NCBI RefSeq assembly: GCF_004363725.1
Contig: NZ_SNZF01000015.1
Coordinates: forward strand, 1 to 64,000
Source: Aquamicrobium defluvii
Lineage (GTDB): Bacteria > Pseudomonadota > Alphaproteobacteria > Rhizobiales > Rhizobiaceae
Length of the DNA: 64,000 nucleotides
Direction: 5' to 3'
Every line of letters starts with the position of its first letter. Within the stretch, counting starts at the first letter, position 1. Below, piece by piece: positions 51,118-60,258 of the stretch. Below the pieces are notes generated by a model, which had not been told where the DNA came from, did not search any database, and saw nothing but the letters and a program-made list of their open reading frames with translations. A program made the translations under genes and the position numbers.

Positions 51118-51996
51118 ATGTTCAACGATGCCGTCATCACAGAAGCGAATGCCGCGGCAGCGCTGGCCGGGATCGAGCCGGCCGCCCTGCTTGCCGTCAT
51201 GGAGGTTGAAAGCGGCGGTCGCCTGTTTGCCGTCGTGAATGGGCGCAACGAACCGCTCATCCGCTTCGAGGGGCATTATTTCGATCGCCGCCTGACAGGC
51301 AGCAAGCAGGCACGCGCCCGCGAACTCGGCCTTGCCGCGCCCGCGGCTGGCGCGATCGCCAACCCCTCCACACAGGCAGGACGCTGGGCCCTGCTGGGCA
51401 AAGCCACGCAAATCGATGCAAGGGCGGCCTATGAATCGACCTCATGGGGCATCGGCCAGGTCATGGGCGCACACTGGCTGTGGCTCGGCTTCGCCAACGT
51501 CCAGGCCCTTGTGGCCGAAGCCCGTTCAGGTGCCGGCGGCCAGATCAGGCTCATGGTGCGCTATATCGACAAGGCCGGGCTGATCAAAGCGCTCAACTCA
51601 CACGACTGGCAGGCTTTCGCGCGCGGCTACAATGGCCCCGGCTACGCGAAGAACGCCTACGACAAGAAACTGGCTGCCGCCTATGCCCGCCGGGCGTCCG
51701 GCGCGAAGCAACCTGCCGGCACCGGCCCGCTGCTGCGGCTGGGCTCGAAGGGCGAGGCGGTTGCGGATATCCAGAACCGCCTCGTTCGGCTGGGCTATCC
51801 GCTTCAGGTAGACGGACAATTCGGTCCTGCGACACGGGAAGCCGTGCGCCGTTTCCAGAAGGACGGGGGCCTGGCGGCGGACGGAATCGTCGGCGCAAAA
51901 ACCCGAGCCGCGCTGACCGAAACCGTTCCCGGACCAGTCTCGCGCTGGTGGAGCGCCGTGAAAAGCGGCCTCGCCCGCATTCTGGGCAGAGCCTGA
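51118..51996 (+). CDS. N-acetylmuramidase with peptidoglycan-binding domain
   Basis: A 292-residue endolysin-like enzyme. The muramidase domain (DUF3380 type) at about 20-190 has the catalytic Glu in MEVESGG and later [19 protein letters not shown] and [23 protein letters not shown]_binding_1 domain follows at about 205-265 ([20 protein letters not shown]). No signal peptide is evident. GAGGT precedes ATG 51118. The type is phage-derived, but no phage genes surround it. It could be a wall hydrolase in cell growth. Confidence 0.88.
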   Translation: MFNDAVITEANAAAALAGIEPAALLAVMEVESGGRLFAVVNGRNEPLIRFEGHYFDRRLTGSKQARARELGLAAPAAGAIANPSTQAGRWALLGKATQIDARAAYESTSWGIGQVMGAHWLWLGFANVQALVAEARSGAGGQIRLMVRYIDKAGLIKALNSHDWQAFARGYNGPGYAKNAYDKKLAAAYARRASGAKQPAGTGPLLRLGSKGEAVADIQNRLVRLGYPLQVDGQFGPATREAVRRFQKDGGLAADGIVGAKTRAALTETVPGPVSRWWSAVKSGLARILGRA

Positions 51997-52067
51997 TTTC
52001 AGGCTTCATGGACTTGCAATCCGGCCCATGTTAAATCGGTTGAAATTTGCATTGTCGAAAGATTGCC

Positions 52068-52712
52068 ATGTCGAACAAGTCCGAAAAACTGGTTTCCCTG
52101 CTCGCCGGCCAGCCGGTGATTCCGGTGCTGAGGATCGCCGATGCGAAGCAGGCGGTGCCGCTCGCCCGTGCGCTTGCGCGGGGTGGCCTGAAGGCCATCG
52201 AGATCACGCTGCGGACCCCGGACGCCCTTGAAGCGATCAGGCGCGTGGCGGGCGAGGTCGAGGAATCCGTCGTCGGCGCCGGCACCATCCTCGATCCTGC
52301 GCAATACGACGCCGCGGCACAGGCCGGCTCGCGTTTCATCGTCAGCCCCGGCATCACCAAGGAGCTTCTGAAAGCCTCTGCCGACAGCGACATCCCGTTT
52401 CTGCCGGGGGCGATCACACCGGGCGAGATCATGGCCGCCAGACAGGTCGGCCTGACCTTCCTGAAGTTCTTCCCCGCCGAGCAGGCCGGCGGCGCAGCCT
52501 TCCTCAAGGCACTCGCCTCCCCGATCGCCGACGTGAAATTCTGCCCCACCGGCGGCGTCAGCGCGACCAACGCAGCCGGCTATCTCGGCCTGCCGAATGT
52601 GATCTGCGTCGGCGGTTCATGGGTTGCGCCGGACGATCTCGTCGTCAACGGCGAGTGGAGCCGGATCGAGGATCTGGCCCGCGCGGCGGCCGAGCTGCGC
52701 AAGCCGGCCTGA
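52068..52712 (+). CDS. eda: KDPG/KHG aldolase
   Basis: Cleaves 2-keto-3-deoxy-6-phosphogluconate to pyruvate and glyceraldehyde 3-phosphate (Entner-Doudoroff pathway). The 214 residues have the key Glu in KAIEITLRT (E45), the Schiff-base Lys K133 in FLKFFPAEQAGG, and the phosphate-binding FCPTGGV. It is a single-gene unit with a strong terminator. Other Entner-Doudoroff genes are not in the window. Confidence 0.95.
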   Translation: MSNKSEKLVSLLAGQPVIPVLRIADAKQAVPLARALARGGLKAIEITLRTPDALEAIRRVAGEVEESVVGAGTILDPAQYDAAAQAGSRFIVSPGITKELLKASADSDIPFLPGAITPGEIMAARQVGLTFLKFFPAEQAGGAAFLKALASPIADVKFCPTGGVSATNAAGYLGLPNVICVGGSWVAPDDLVVNGEWSRIEDLARAAAELRKPA

Positions 52713-52722
52713 CGACGGAAAC

Positions 52723-52752
52723 AAAAAAAGCGCCTGCATGACAGGCGCTTTT
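52723..52752. terminator. Bidirectional intrinsic terminator after eda
   Basis: The stem GCGCCTG / CAGGCGC with loop CATGA (52730-52748) is flanked by seven A and four T residues. It can serve eda and the convergent DUF882 gene. Confidence 0.88.
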
Positions 52753-52797
52753 CAGATCGGCTTTGTCGTCGGCCTCAGGCGGATCCGCTCCGAGACC

Positions 52798-54618
52798 TCA
52801 GTTCACCTTCGACTCGAAGCGCGCGACGGACAGGAAGTTCACGGCAGTGCCGGTGAACTGATTGGCCCTGGCCATTTCGTTGCGGGCCTGGAAGCCGGTG
52901 GTATAGACCTCGGTCGGCGCCGTGCGGACCAGATTGTAGGCATAGCGCGGCGCGGTGGCCGCGTTGGAGGCCTTCACCACATAGTCGCCGGAGTTGAGCG
53001 CCCAGCGCGCCCGCTCGGGCGCGGCCGAGACGACCACGGCCCTCGGTTCGGACCTTGCGACTTCGGCGGTCGGGCGGGCCGACTTGCGCGTCGTCTTTAC
53101 GTTTCCGCCGATTGCGCCAGCCGGATCGGCCGGTGTCCCGATGGCTGCGGCGCGCGGCGATGCAGGAGCGGCATCGACACCCGTCGGATCGGCGAAGGCC
53201 GAACGCGGAGTGGGAATTGCCGCAATCTGATATTCCTCGTCGCCTGCTTCTTCGAGCAGGGCCTTGACCTCATCACCCGGACGGGCGCTCGGCACCACCG
53301 CCAGCGTATCGGCGGTTGGTACCGCCTCATCGGATGCCAGTGCCAGAAGCGCCGATGCATTGTCGGACGCAGGCGCAAGCTGCGGGCGGAAGCTCGGCAC
53401 CGGAACCGCTGCCGCCGGAGCCTCGCTGGAGGCCACCTGGGATGCCGGCTCGCCACTCGCCTGTGCGAAGGGCACATCTTCAGGCGTCGGGCGAAGCGCT
53501 GCGGTCTGCACCGGGCTGACATCGGCCACGCCGAATGGAACCGTATCGGGCGTCTGCACGCCCACATCCGCCTTGGGGCGCGGCGCCGCGCCGGGCACGG
53601 GAATGCTGCGCACCGGAAGCGCTGCGATGATCGTTTCCGGAGTCTCCTGCGGTTCCTCCGCAAGCTCCGGGACTTCCGCGCGCCTTGCCTGATCAGGCGA
53701 GATGACGGCGATGCCCGGCAGATTGCTCTGTGTTCCGGCAGCCGGTTTCCTGGCAGCCGTGGCGACGGGCTTCTTCGGGGCCGGAGCGGCGGCAACGGCC
53801 ACGCCGTTATCCTCTTCCTCGTCGGCTCCGCCGCCGAACAGTGCCGCAAGCAGGCCGCCGGACTTGCCGGACTTGCCGGAACCGGAAGTGGTGGGGCCGG
53901 CGAGAGCGATCGCAGGCGAACCTGCCGCGCTGCGCGACTTGTAGGCGGCGAGAGCCTGCTCGTAGCCGGGCAGCGGCTTGCCGTCGCTGGGAACATGCAG
54001 CGTCTTGCCGTTCGGGAAGACGCTTGCCAGTTCCTTGCGGCTGATGCCGGGCCAGTGGCGGACATTGCCGACATCCATATGGACGAAGGGCGAGCCCGAG
54101 GTCGGATAGTAGCCGACGCCGCCACCCTGCATCTTGAGGCCGATATCGCGCAGCTTCTTCAAGGGCACGCCCGGGATGAAGAAGTCCATCGCCTTGCCGA
54201 GCATGTGCTGGCTTTTCTGGGCGACACCCTTCGAGCGGCCGCGCAGCATGTTGTTGGTCGCAGGCGAGCGATAGGCGCTGACGACGTGGATATATTCGCG
54301 CGAGCCGGTCGCCCGGTAGGCTTCCCACACGAGGTCGAGCAGGCGCGGGTCCATCTTGGTGGGCTCGTTGCGACGCCAGTCGCGCAGGAAAACGTTCAGC
54401 TTTTTCAGCCCGGCCTGGTCGTAGCGCCCGTTGCGCTTGAAGACGATTTCCGCCTTCTCCTTGGTGTGCAGATTATGGAGCTTGAGCGCCCTCACCTCCG
54501 CCTGCGCGGCGGGGGCGGAAACCGTGTAGAGACCGAAAGCGCATACCGCCGCCACCAGCCATCTGGTGATGCTGCCGCAGGGATGCCGACCGTTTTTGTG
54601 CCGTTCGCTTCTGTTCAA
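52798..54618 (-). CDS. DUF882 (YcbK/M15-like) periplasmic protein with long Pro/Ala-rich region
   Basis: About 606 residues. A signal peptide (RWLVAAVCAFGLYTVSAPAA) precedes the DUF882 peptidase-like domain at about 45-205. That domain has VVSAYRSPATNNMLRGRSKG, QHMLGKAMDFFIPG and SPFVHMDVG, which carry the His/Asp metal ligands of the M15/MepK fold. It probably acts on peptidoglycan cross-links. A low-complexity linker of about 300 residues follows, then a short conserved-looking end (YAYNLVRTAPTEVYTTGFQA, then RNEMARANQFTGTAVNFLSV). The TTG at 54618 is preferred; TTG at 54663 is an alternative. Confidence 0.85.
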   Translation of the reverse strand: MNRSERHKNGRHPCGSITRWLVAAVCAFGLYTVSAPAAQAEVRALKLHNLHTKEKAEIVFKRNGRYDQAGLKKLNVFLRDWRRNEPTKMDPRLLDLVWEAYRATGSREYIHVVSAYRSPATNNMLRGRSKGVAQKSQHMLGKAMDFFIPGVPLKKLRDIGLKMQGGGVGYYPTSGSPFVHMDVGNVRHWPGISRKELASVFPNGKTLHVPSDGKPLPGYEQALAAYKSRSAAGSPAIALAGPTTSGSGKSGKSGGLLAALFGGGADEEEDNGVAVAAAPAPKKPVATAARKPAAGTQSNLPGIAVISPDQARRAEVPELAEEPQETPETIIAALPVRSIPVPGAAPRPKADVGVQTPDTVPFGVADVSPVQTAALRPTPEDVPFAQASGEPASQVASSEAPAAAVPVPSFRPQLAPASDNASALLALASDEAVPTADTLAVVPSARPGDEVKALLEEAGDEEYQIAAIPTPRSAFADPTGVDAAPASPRAAAIGTPADPAGAIGGNVKTTRKSARPTAEVARSEPRAVVVSAAPERARWALNSGDYVVKASNAATAPRYAYNLVRTAPTEVYTTGFQARNEMARANQFTGTAVNFLSVARFESKVN

Positions 54619-54828
54619 ATCAAAAGGCCTTGCAGGCTGCCGTTTGTCCCCGGATTTGAGCAAACGGATATGGATTAACCAAATCCGAATATCAATCCTA
54701 ATGGTTAATCATCGCTTATTGAAGCCCAAATGCGGTGACAGCGTGGCAGCCCGAAGGCCGAAAAGGTGCAAGGCGGTGTATGGTTAATCAGAAGTTTAAT
54801 CAGATTTAACAAAACCTTATCGAAAGTT

Positions 54829-56328
54829 TCACGAGTCGCCACAATTCGCGGCGTCGGTGCCTGCGACATTACGGACAGCGTCCGGGTCGATCCCGTATTC
54901 CCTGAGCTTGCGGTAAAGCGTCGAACGGCCGATGCCCAGCCGGCGCGCAACCTCGCTCATGCGCCCGTTATAATGGTCGATGGCGAAACGAATCATTTCC
55001 AGTTCGGTGGAGGCGAGTGCGCGCACCTCGCCACGTTCGTCCAGCATGGAAACGAGGCCGGGCTGAGGTTTCGGCTCGCGGCACGCTGCCGCCGCCGCCG
55101 GAACGGACGCCGCCACTGCGGTGGCGCCGTCACGATCGTCGAGACTGATCCCGCCTTCCACCTGCGCCCTGATCTGCGGGAACTCTGCTTCGGTCAGCAT
55201 GTCCCCTTCACAGAGCACGGCGGCGCGGAAAACCGCGTTCTCGAGCTGCCTTATATTGCCGGGCCAGTCGTAAGCCTGAAGCAGCGCCAGAGCTTCCTCC
55301 GATATGCCGCGTGGCGGCTTGTCCACGCCCACGGTGCGCAGGAAGTGGCGCACGAGCAGCGGAATGTCCTCACGCCGGTCCCGCAGCGGCGGCACGTAGA
55401 TCGGAAACACATTGAGGCGATAGAACAGGTCCTCGCGAAACCGCCCTTCCTTCACCTGCTGGATCAGGTCGCGATGCGTGGCGGAGATCAGCCTGATGTC
55501 GACCTTCACCGTCTGGCGTCCGCCAACCGGGTCGACCTCGCCTTCCTGCACCGCGCGCAGCAGTTTCACCTGCACATCGAGCGGCAGGTCGCCCACTTCA
55601 TCCAGGAACAGCGTGCCGCCGTCCGCTTCCACGAACTTGCCGACATGCTTTTCCATGGCGCCGGTGAAGGCGCCTTTCTCATGACCGAACAGGATCGATT
55701 CGACCAGATTTTCGGGGATGGCCCCGCAATTGACCGTTACGAACGGCTTTTTGCGACGGTCGCTGCTGCCCTGTATGGCGCGCGCAACCAGTTCCTTGCC
55801 GACGCCGGATTCCCCCTCGATCAGGATCGGAATGCGCGAGGCGGCCGCCTTCTGGCCGAGCCGCACGACCCGGTCCATGGCCGGACTGTGCGTCAGCAGG
55901 TCCCTGAAGGTCAGCACACCGGCGCCACGCCTGGCGGCGCTTCGTGTCCTGCCCTCCGCTGCCCCGACCTTCAGCGCCCCCGAAATGGCCGCCTGAAGAC
56001 GCTCTGGCGAAGCGGGCTTGACCACGAAGTCGAAGGCGCCGTTGCGCATGGCCTGCACCACCGTATCGATGCCGCCCTGCGCCGTCTGCACGATGACCGG
56101 TACGCGTATGTCGCGCTCGCGCATCGCCTTGAGCACGCCGATGCCATCGAGGCCGGGCATCGCAAGGTCCAGTATGGCGACCGAAATATCGTCCTGCCCG
56201 TCGAGCGCCAGGAGGCCGGCTTCCCCGCCATCGGTGACCACGGCCCGGTGGCCGAATTTCGAGACCGCCGCCTCCAGCAGCCTGCGCTGGACCGGATCGT
56301 CATCGACTATGAGCACGGAACCTGACAT
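54829..56328 (-). CDS. Sigma-54-dependent response regulator (NtrC family), orphan
   Basis: A 499-residue enhancer-binding protein. The receiver at about 1-120 has phosphoacceptor D54 in ILDLAMPG. The AAA+ domain at about 140-375 has Walker A GESGVGKE (172-179), the sigma-54 contact motif GAFTGA (219-224) and Walker B TLFLDEVGDL. A Fis-type helix-turn-helix lies at about 445-485 (MSEVARRLGIGRSTLYRKLR). No histidine kinase is adjacent. It lies upstream of the DUF882 gene on the same strand, about 210 nt away, so it could regulate envelope genes. Confidence 0.93.
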   Translation of the reverse strand: MSGSVLIVDDDPVQRRLLEAAVSKFGHRAVVTDGGEAGLLALDGQDDISVAILDLAMPGLDGIGVLKAMRERDIRVPVIVQTAQGGIDTVVQAMRNGAFDFVVKPASPERLQAAISGALKVGAAEGRTRSAARRGAGVLTFRDLLTHSPAMDRVVRLGQKAAASRIPILIEGESGVGKELVARAIQGSSDRRKKPFVTVNCGAIPENLVESILFGHEKGAFTGAMEKHVGKFVEADGGTLFLDEVGDLPLDVQVKLLRAVQEGEVDPVGGRQTVKVDIRLISATHRDLIQQVKEGRFREDLFYRLNVFPIYVPPLRDRREDIPLLVRHFLRTVGVDKPPRGISEEALALLQAYDWPGNIRQLENAVFRAAVLCEGDMLTEAEFPQIRAQVEGGISLDDRDGATAVAASVPAAAAACREPKPQPGLVSMLDERGEVRALASTELEMIRFAIDHYNGRMSEVARRLGIGRSTLYRKLREYGIDPDAVRNVAGTDAANCGDS

Positions 56329-56477
56329 GAATGCCCGAACTGCCCGCCTGTTTTCCCCTATGGATCAACATGGCACAGGGTTCTAAATAAGGTTTCAAAA
56401 AAGCCGGTGAACGAATTGTTTCGCATTTGACCGGCTTTTCGCCCCGCATCGAACAAAGCAGACCCGAAAGGTTTCCC

Positions 56478-58328
56478 ATGCCCAGCTTCCCGGACAGACA
56501 GTTTGCCGCGCCATCTGCCGCTGCCGCGCTCGCGAAGGCGGACCTCGGCGATCTGCCCGAATGGAACCTCTCCGACCTTTACGCCGGCATCGACGCGCCG
56601 GAGCTGAAGCGCGATCTGGAAAAGGCCACCGGCGACGCCACTGCCTTCGAGGAGCGGTGGAAGGGCAAGCTCGCCGCCGAGGCCGGGCGCGGCAGCCAGG
56701 GCAGGCTTGGCGAGGCCATGCGCGAATATGAAGCGCTCGACGAGCTGGCAGGCCGCATCGGCTCCTATGCCGGACTGCTCTATACGGGCGATACCTCCGA
56801 CCCCGTCCGCGCCAAATTCTATGGCGACGTGCAGCAGAAGCTGACCGATGCCGGCTCGCATCTGTTGTTCTTCGGGCTGGAACTGAACAAGATCGACGAT
56901 GCGCTGATCGAAAAGGCACTGTCGGAGGACCCCGCTTTCGGCCACTACAGGCCGTGGATCGAGGACCTGCGCAAGGAAAAGCCCTACCAGCTCGAGGACC
57001 GCGTCGAGCAGCTCTTCCATGAAAAGTCGGTCACGGGTCGCGGTGCCTGGAACCGCCTGTTCGACGAGACCATGACGGGCCTGCGCTTCACGGTCGACGG
57101 CGAGGAACAGACGCTGGAGCCGACCCTGAACCGCTTGCAGGATGCCGACGGCGAGGTGCGCCGCAAGGCTGCCGAAGCGCTGGCCGCCACCTTCTCGAAG
57201 AACATCCGCACCTTCACGCTGATCACCAACACACTGGCCAAGGACAAGGAAATTTCCGACCGCTGGCGCGGCTTCCAGGACATTGCCGACTCCCGCCACC
57301 TCGCCAACCGCGTGGAGCGCGAGGTCGTGGACGCGCTGGCGGCAGCTGTGCGCGAAGCCTATCCGCGCCTGTCGCACCGCTACTATGCCATGAAGGCGCG
57401 CTGGCTCGGCATGGAAGCCATGAACCACTGGGACCGCAACGCGCCGCTACCGGAGACGCCGCAGGCGGTCATCGGCTGGAACGAAGCGAAGAACACGGTG
57501 CTCGACGCCTATCACGGCTTCGCGCCGCAGATGGCCGGCATCGCCCGCCAGTTCTTCGACCGCAACTGGATCGACGCCCCGACGCGGCCCGGCAAATCGC
57601 CCGGCGCCTTTGCCCACCCGACAGTTCCGTCCGTGCATCCCTATGTGCTCCTGAACTACATGGGCAAGCCGCGTGACGTGATGACGCTGGCACACGAGCT
57701 CGGCCATGGCGTGCATCAGGTTCTGGCCGGCGGACAGGGCGCGCTGATGGCCGCCACGCCGCTGACGCTGGCCGAAACCGCCTCGGTGTTCGGCGAGATG
57801 CTCACTTTCCGCTCGCTGCTCGACCGCACGACCGACAGGCGCGAGCGCAAGGCCATGCTTGCCCAGAAGGTCGAGGACATGATCAACACGGTGGTGCGCC
57901 AGGTCGCCTTCTACGAATTCGAGCGCAAGGTGCATACCGAGCGCCGCAATGGCGAGCTGACATCCGATCAGCTGGGCCAGTTCTGGATGGACGTGCAGGC
58001 CGAAAGCCTCGGGCCGGCAATCAGGCTGCGCGACGGCTACGAGACCTTCTGGGCCTATATCCCCCACTTCATCCACTCGCCCTTCTATGTCTACGCCTAT
58101 GCGTTCGGCGACTGTCTGGTGAACTCGCTCTACGCCGTCTACCGGAATGCCGAAAGCGGCTTCCAGGAGAAGTATTTCGACATGCTGCGGGCGGGCGGCA
58201 CGAAGCATCACTCGGAACTCCTGAAGCCGTTCGGCATCGACGCCACCGATCCGGGCTTCTGGCAGACGGGCCTCGGAGTCATCTCGTCGCTGATCGACGA
58301 GCTGGAAGCTCTGGACAAAGCAGCCTGA
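56478..58328 (+). CDS. pepF: M3-family oligoendopeptidase F
   Basis: A cytoplasmic zinc metallopeptidase that trims peptides of about 7-17 residues; 616 residues. The zinc site HELGH lies at 406-410, in TLAHELGHGVHQVLAGG. The third ligand Glu is downstream in LAETASVFGEML. The surrounding SVHPYVLLNYMGKPRDVMTL and the RQVAFYEFERKVH segment fit PepF/YjbG. The start MPSFPDRQF follows AAAGG; an ATG at 56427 is less likely. It is divergent from the response regulator. Confidence 0.94.
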   Translation: MPSFPDRQFAAPSAAAALAKADLGDLPEWNLSDLYAGIDAPELKRDLEKATGDATAFEERWKGKLAAEAGRGSQGRLGEAMREYEALDELAGRIGSYAGLLYTGDTSDPVRAKFYGDVQQKLTDAGSHLLFFGLELNKIDDALIEKALSEDPAFGHYRPWIEDLRKEKPYQLEDRVEQLFHEKSVTGRGAWNRLFDETMTGLRFTVDGEEQTLEPTLNRLQDADGEVRRKAAEALAATFSKNIRTFTLITNTLAKDKEISDRWRGFQDIADSRHLANRVEREVVDALAAAVREAYPRLSHRYYAMKARWLGMEAMNHWDRNAPLPETPQAVIGWNEAKNTVLDAYHGFAPQMAGIARQFFDRNWIDAPTRPGKSPGAFAHPTVPSVHPYVLLNYMGKPRDVMTLAHELGHGVHQVLAGGQGALMAATPLTLAETASVFGEMLTFRSLLDRTTDRRERKAMLAQKVEDMINTVVRQVAFYEFERKVHTERRNGELTSDQLGQFWMDVQAESLGPAIRLRDGYETFWAYIPHFIHSPFYVYAYAFGDCLVNSLYAVYRNAESGFQEKYFDMLRAGGTKHHSELLKPFGIDATDPGFWQTGLGVISSLIDELEALDKAA

Positions 58329-58341
58329 ACACGGGGCAGGC

Positions 58342-59493
58342 GTGACGGACGCTCCCTTCATTCTCTTCCGCAACGACCCGGCCGGCGATGAAACGCTGTT
58401 CGGGCGACCCTCGGAGATCGTTGCGCCTTTCGGGCCAGCCGAGTTCGATAACGCCTGGAAGCGGCTTCAGGCCGCCCATGAGGCGGGGAAATGGCTGGCC
58501 GGCTATGTCTCCTATGAGGCCGGCTACCTGCTGGAACCGAAGCTCGCGCCATTGCTGCCGGAGGGCCGGCGCGCGCCCCTGCTTTGCATGGGCATCTTCG
58601 ACGCGCCGCAGGAGCGGGGCATTCCCGCCCCTGCCGATGCGGCGAGCAACGGGCCGATCTACGATGCGCGGGCAAGCTGGTCCTTCGCGGACTATGTAAA
58701 GCGCTTCGCCCGCCTGCACCGGCATCTGCGCGAAGGCGACTGCTATCAGGGCAACCTGACCTTCCGCGTCGATGCGCAGTGGACGGGCACGCCTGCGGCC
58801 GCGTTCGACGCGCTGACCGGGCGCCAGCCTGTGCGCTATGGCGCGCTGGCTTCGCTGGGCGCCGGCCCCGTCGTGCTGTCGCGCTCGCCCGAACTGTTCT
58901 TCGAAGTAGACGCCGACGGCTGGATCGAGACCCATCCCATGAAGGGCACCGCGCCGCGCGGGGCAACACCTGCGCAAGACGAACGATTGAAGGATTTCCT
59001 GCGCAACGACGAGAAAAATCAGGCCGAAAACCGGATGATCGTCGACCTGCTGCGCAACGACATTTCGCTGATCTCGGAAGTCGGCTCGCTCCACGTGCCG
59101 GAACTCTTCCGCATCGAAAGCTACCCGACCGTGCACCAGATGGTGAGCAGGGTGCGCGCAAAGCTCCTGCCCGGCCTGTCCTTGCGCCGCATCTTCGCCG
59201 CCCTCTTCCCATGCGGGTCGATCACCGGCGCACCCAAGATCAGGGCGATGGAGATATTGCGCGAACTGGAAACCGGCCCGCGCGACGTCTATTGCGGCGC
59301 CATCGGCTGGGTCGCGCCGGGTGGAGAAATGCGCTTTTCCGTCGCCATCCGCACCATCTCGCTCTTTGCCGGCGGCGAGGCCATCTACAATGTCGGCGGA
59401 GGCGTGGTGTTCGATTCCACCGCCGAAGAGGAATATCGGGAATGCCTGCTGAAAGCCCGCTTCGCGACGGGAACGGTCCCGGCTTCAAGCTGA
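58342..59493 (+). CDS. pabB: Aminodeoxychorismate synthase component I
   Basis: Converts chorismate to 4-amino-4-deoxychorismate for folate synthesis. The 383 residues contain the chorismate-binding signature: THPMKGTAPRGATPAQDERL, EKNQAENRMIVDLLRNDISL, and FPCGSITGAPKIRAMEIL. The N-terminal part is short, as in other PabB of this group. It begins at GTG 58342, 13 nt after pepF. It overlaps the following lyase gene by 52 nt. Confidence 0.94.
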   Translation: MTDAPFILFRNDPAGDETLFGRPSEIVAPFGPAEFDNAWKRLQAAHEAGKWLAGYVSYEAGYLLEPKLAPLLPEGRRAPLLCMGIFDAPQERGIPAPADAASNGPIYDARASWSFADYVKRFARLHRHLREGDCYQGNLTFRVDAQWTGTPAAAFDALTGRQPVRYGALASLGAGPVVLSRSPELFFEVDADGWIETHPMKGTAPRGATPAQDERLKDFLRNDEKNQAENRMIVDLLRNDISLISEVGSLHVPELFRIESYPTVHQMVSRVRAKLLPGLSLRRIFAALFPCGSITGAPKIRAMEILRELETGPRDVYCGAIGWVAPGGEMRFSVAIRTISLFAGGEAIYNVGGGVVFDSTAEEEYRECLLKARFATGTVPASS

Positions 59494-60107
59494 TCGAAAC
59501 GCTGCGCTGGGAGCCGGCGAGCGGCTTCCTGCGGCTGGGGCGGCATCTGGACCGCCTTGCCGGTTCGGCTCGGGAACTTGGCTTCAGCTACGACCCGGGC
59601 AGGACCCGGCAGGCGCTGGAACATGCCGTCGCCGGAAAAGAAATGCCGCTGCGCCTGCGCCTGCTTCTCGAACCGAACGGCTCGCCGGAGGCAACGGCAC
59701 AGCCGTTCCAGCCTCTGCCGGAAGGCGCGGTCTGGAAGCTGCGGCTGGCGGCTGCACGCCTCTCCTCCACCGACAGGCTGCTGCGCCACAAGACCACGCG
59801 CCGCGAGACCTACGAACGGGCCCGCGCCGAATATCCCGCGACCGAAGCGGATGAGGTTCTGCTGTGCAACGAGCGCGGAGAGATCTGCGAAGGCACGATC
59901 ACGAATCTCTTCGTGGAGTTCGGCGACGGCATCCTCGTCACCCCGCCGCTCGGCTGTGGGCTTCTGGCAGGCGTATTGCGCAAGGAATTGATCGATCAGG
60001 GCCGCGCCGTGGAAGGTGTGATGACGCCTGAAACGCTGGGCTCCGCACGCGCGATCTTCATGGGAAACTCCCTGCGCGGCCTGATTCCGGCGCGCCTGCT
60101 GCCGTAG
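59442..60107 (+). CDS. pabC: Aminodeoxychorismate lyase / class IV aminotransferase
   Basis: PLP enzyme of the branched-chain aminotransferase fold that releases pyruvate and forms p-aminobenzoate; 221 residues. The family parts are KLIETLRWEPASGFLRLGRH, LDRLAGSARELGF, the active-site Lys in LLRHKTTRRETYE, and EVLLCNERGEICEGTITNLF. The ATG at 59442 lies inside pabB, which explains coupled synthesis of the two consecutive enzymes. In some genomes the two are a fusion; here they are separate overlapping frames. Confidence 0.88.
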   Translation: MPAESPLRDGNGPGFKLIETLRWEPASGFLRLGRHLDRLAGSARELGFSYDPGRTRQALEHAVAGKEMPLRLRLLLEPNGSPEATAQPFQPLPEGAVWKLRLAAARLSSTDRLLRHKTTRRETYERARAEYPATEADEVLLCNERGEICEGTITNLFVEFGDGILVTPPLGCGLLAGVLRKELIDQGRAVEGVMTPETLGSARAIFMGNSLRGLIPARLLP

Positions 60108-60258
60108 CGTAAGCGCCTTCCGCCGCTTACCATATTGCCAGATTGGCATGCAACGACATCGAACCTGGCGGGTTTCACTGGTATGTGACAAATATCTGTG
60201 ATTGTTGCGCCAGGCTGCGCAAGGCTGACGACAGCGCACCAACAGGAGCGAGCGAAGA

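Noticed and set aside
51118-51996. Prophage remnant around the muramidase
   Set aside because: No integrase, attachment site, capsid or holin gene is near; flanking genes are ordinary chromosomal ones.
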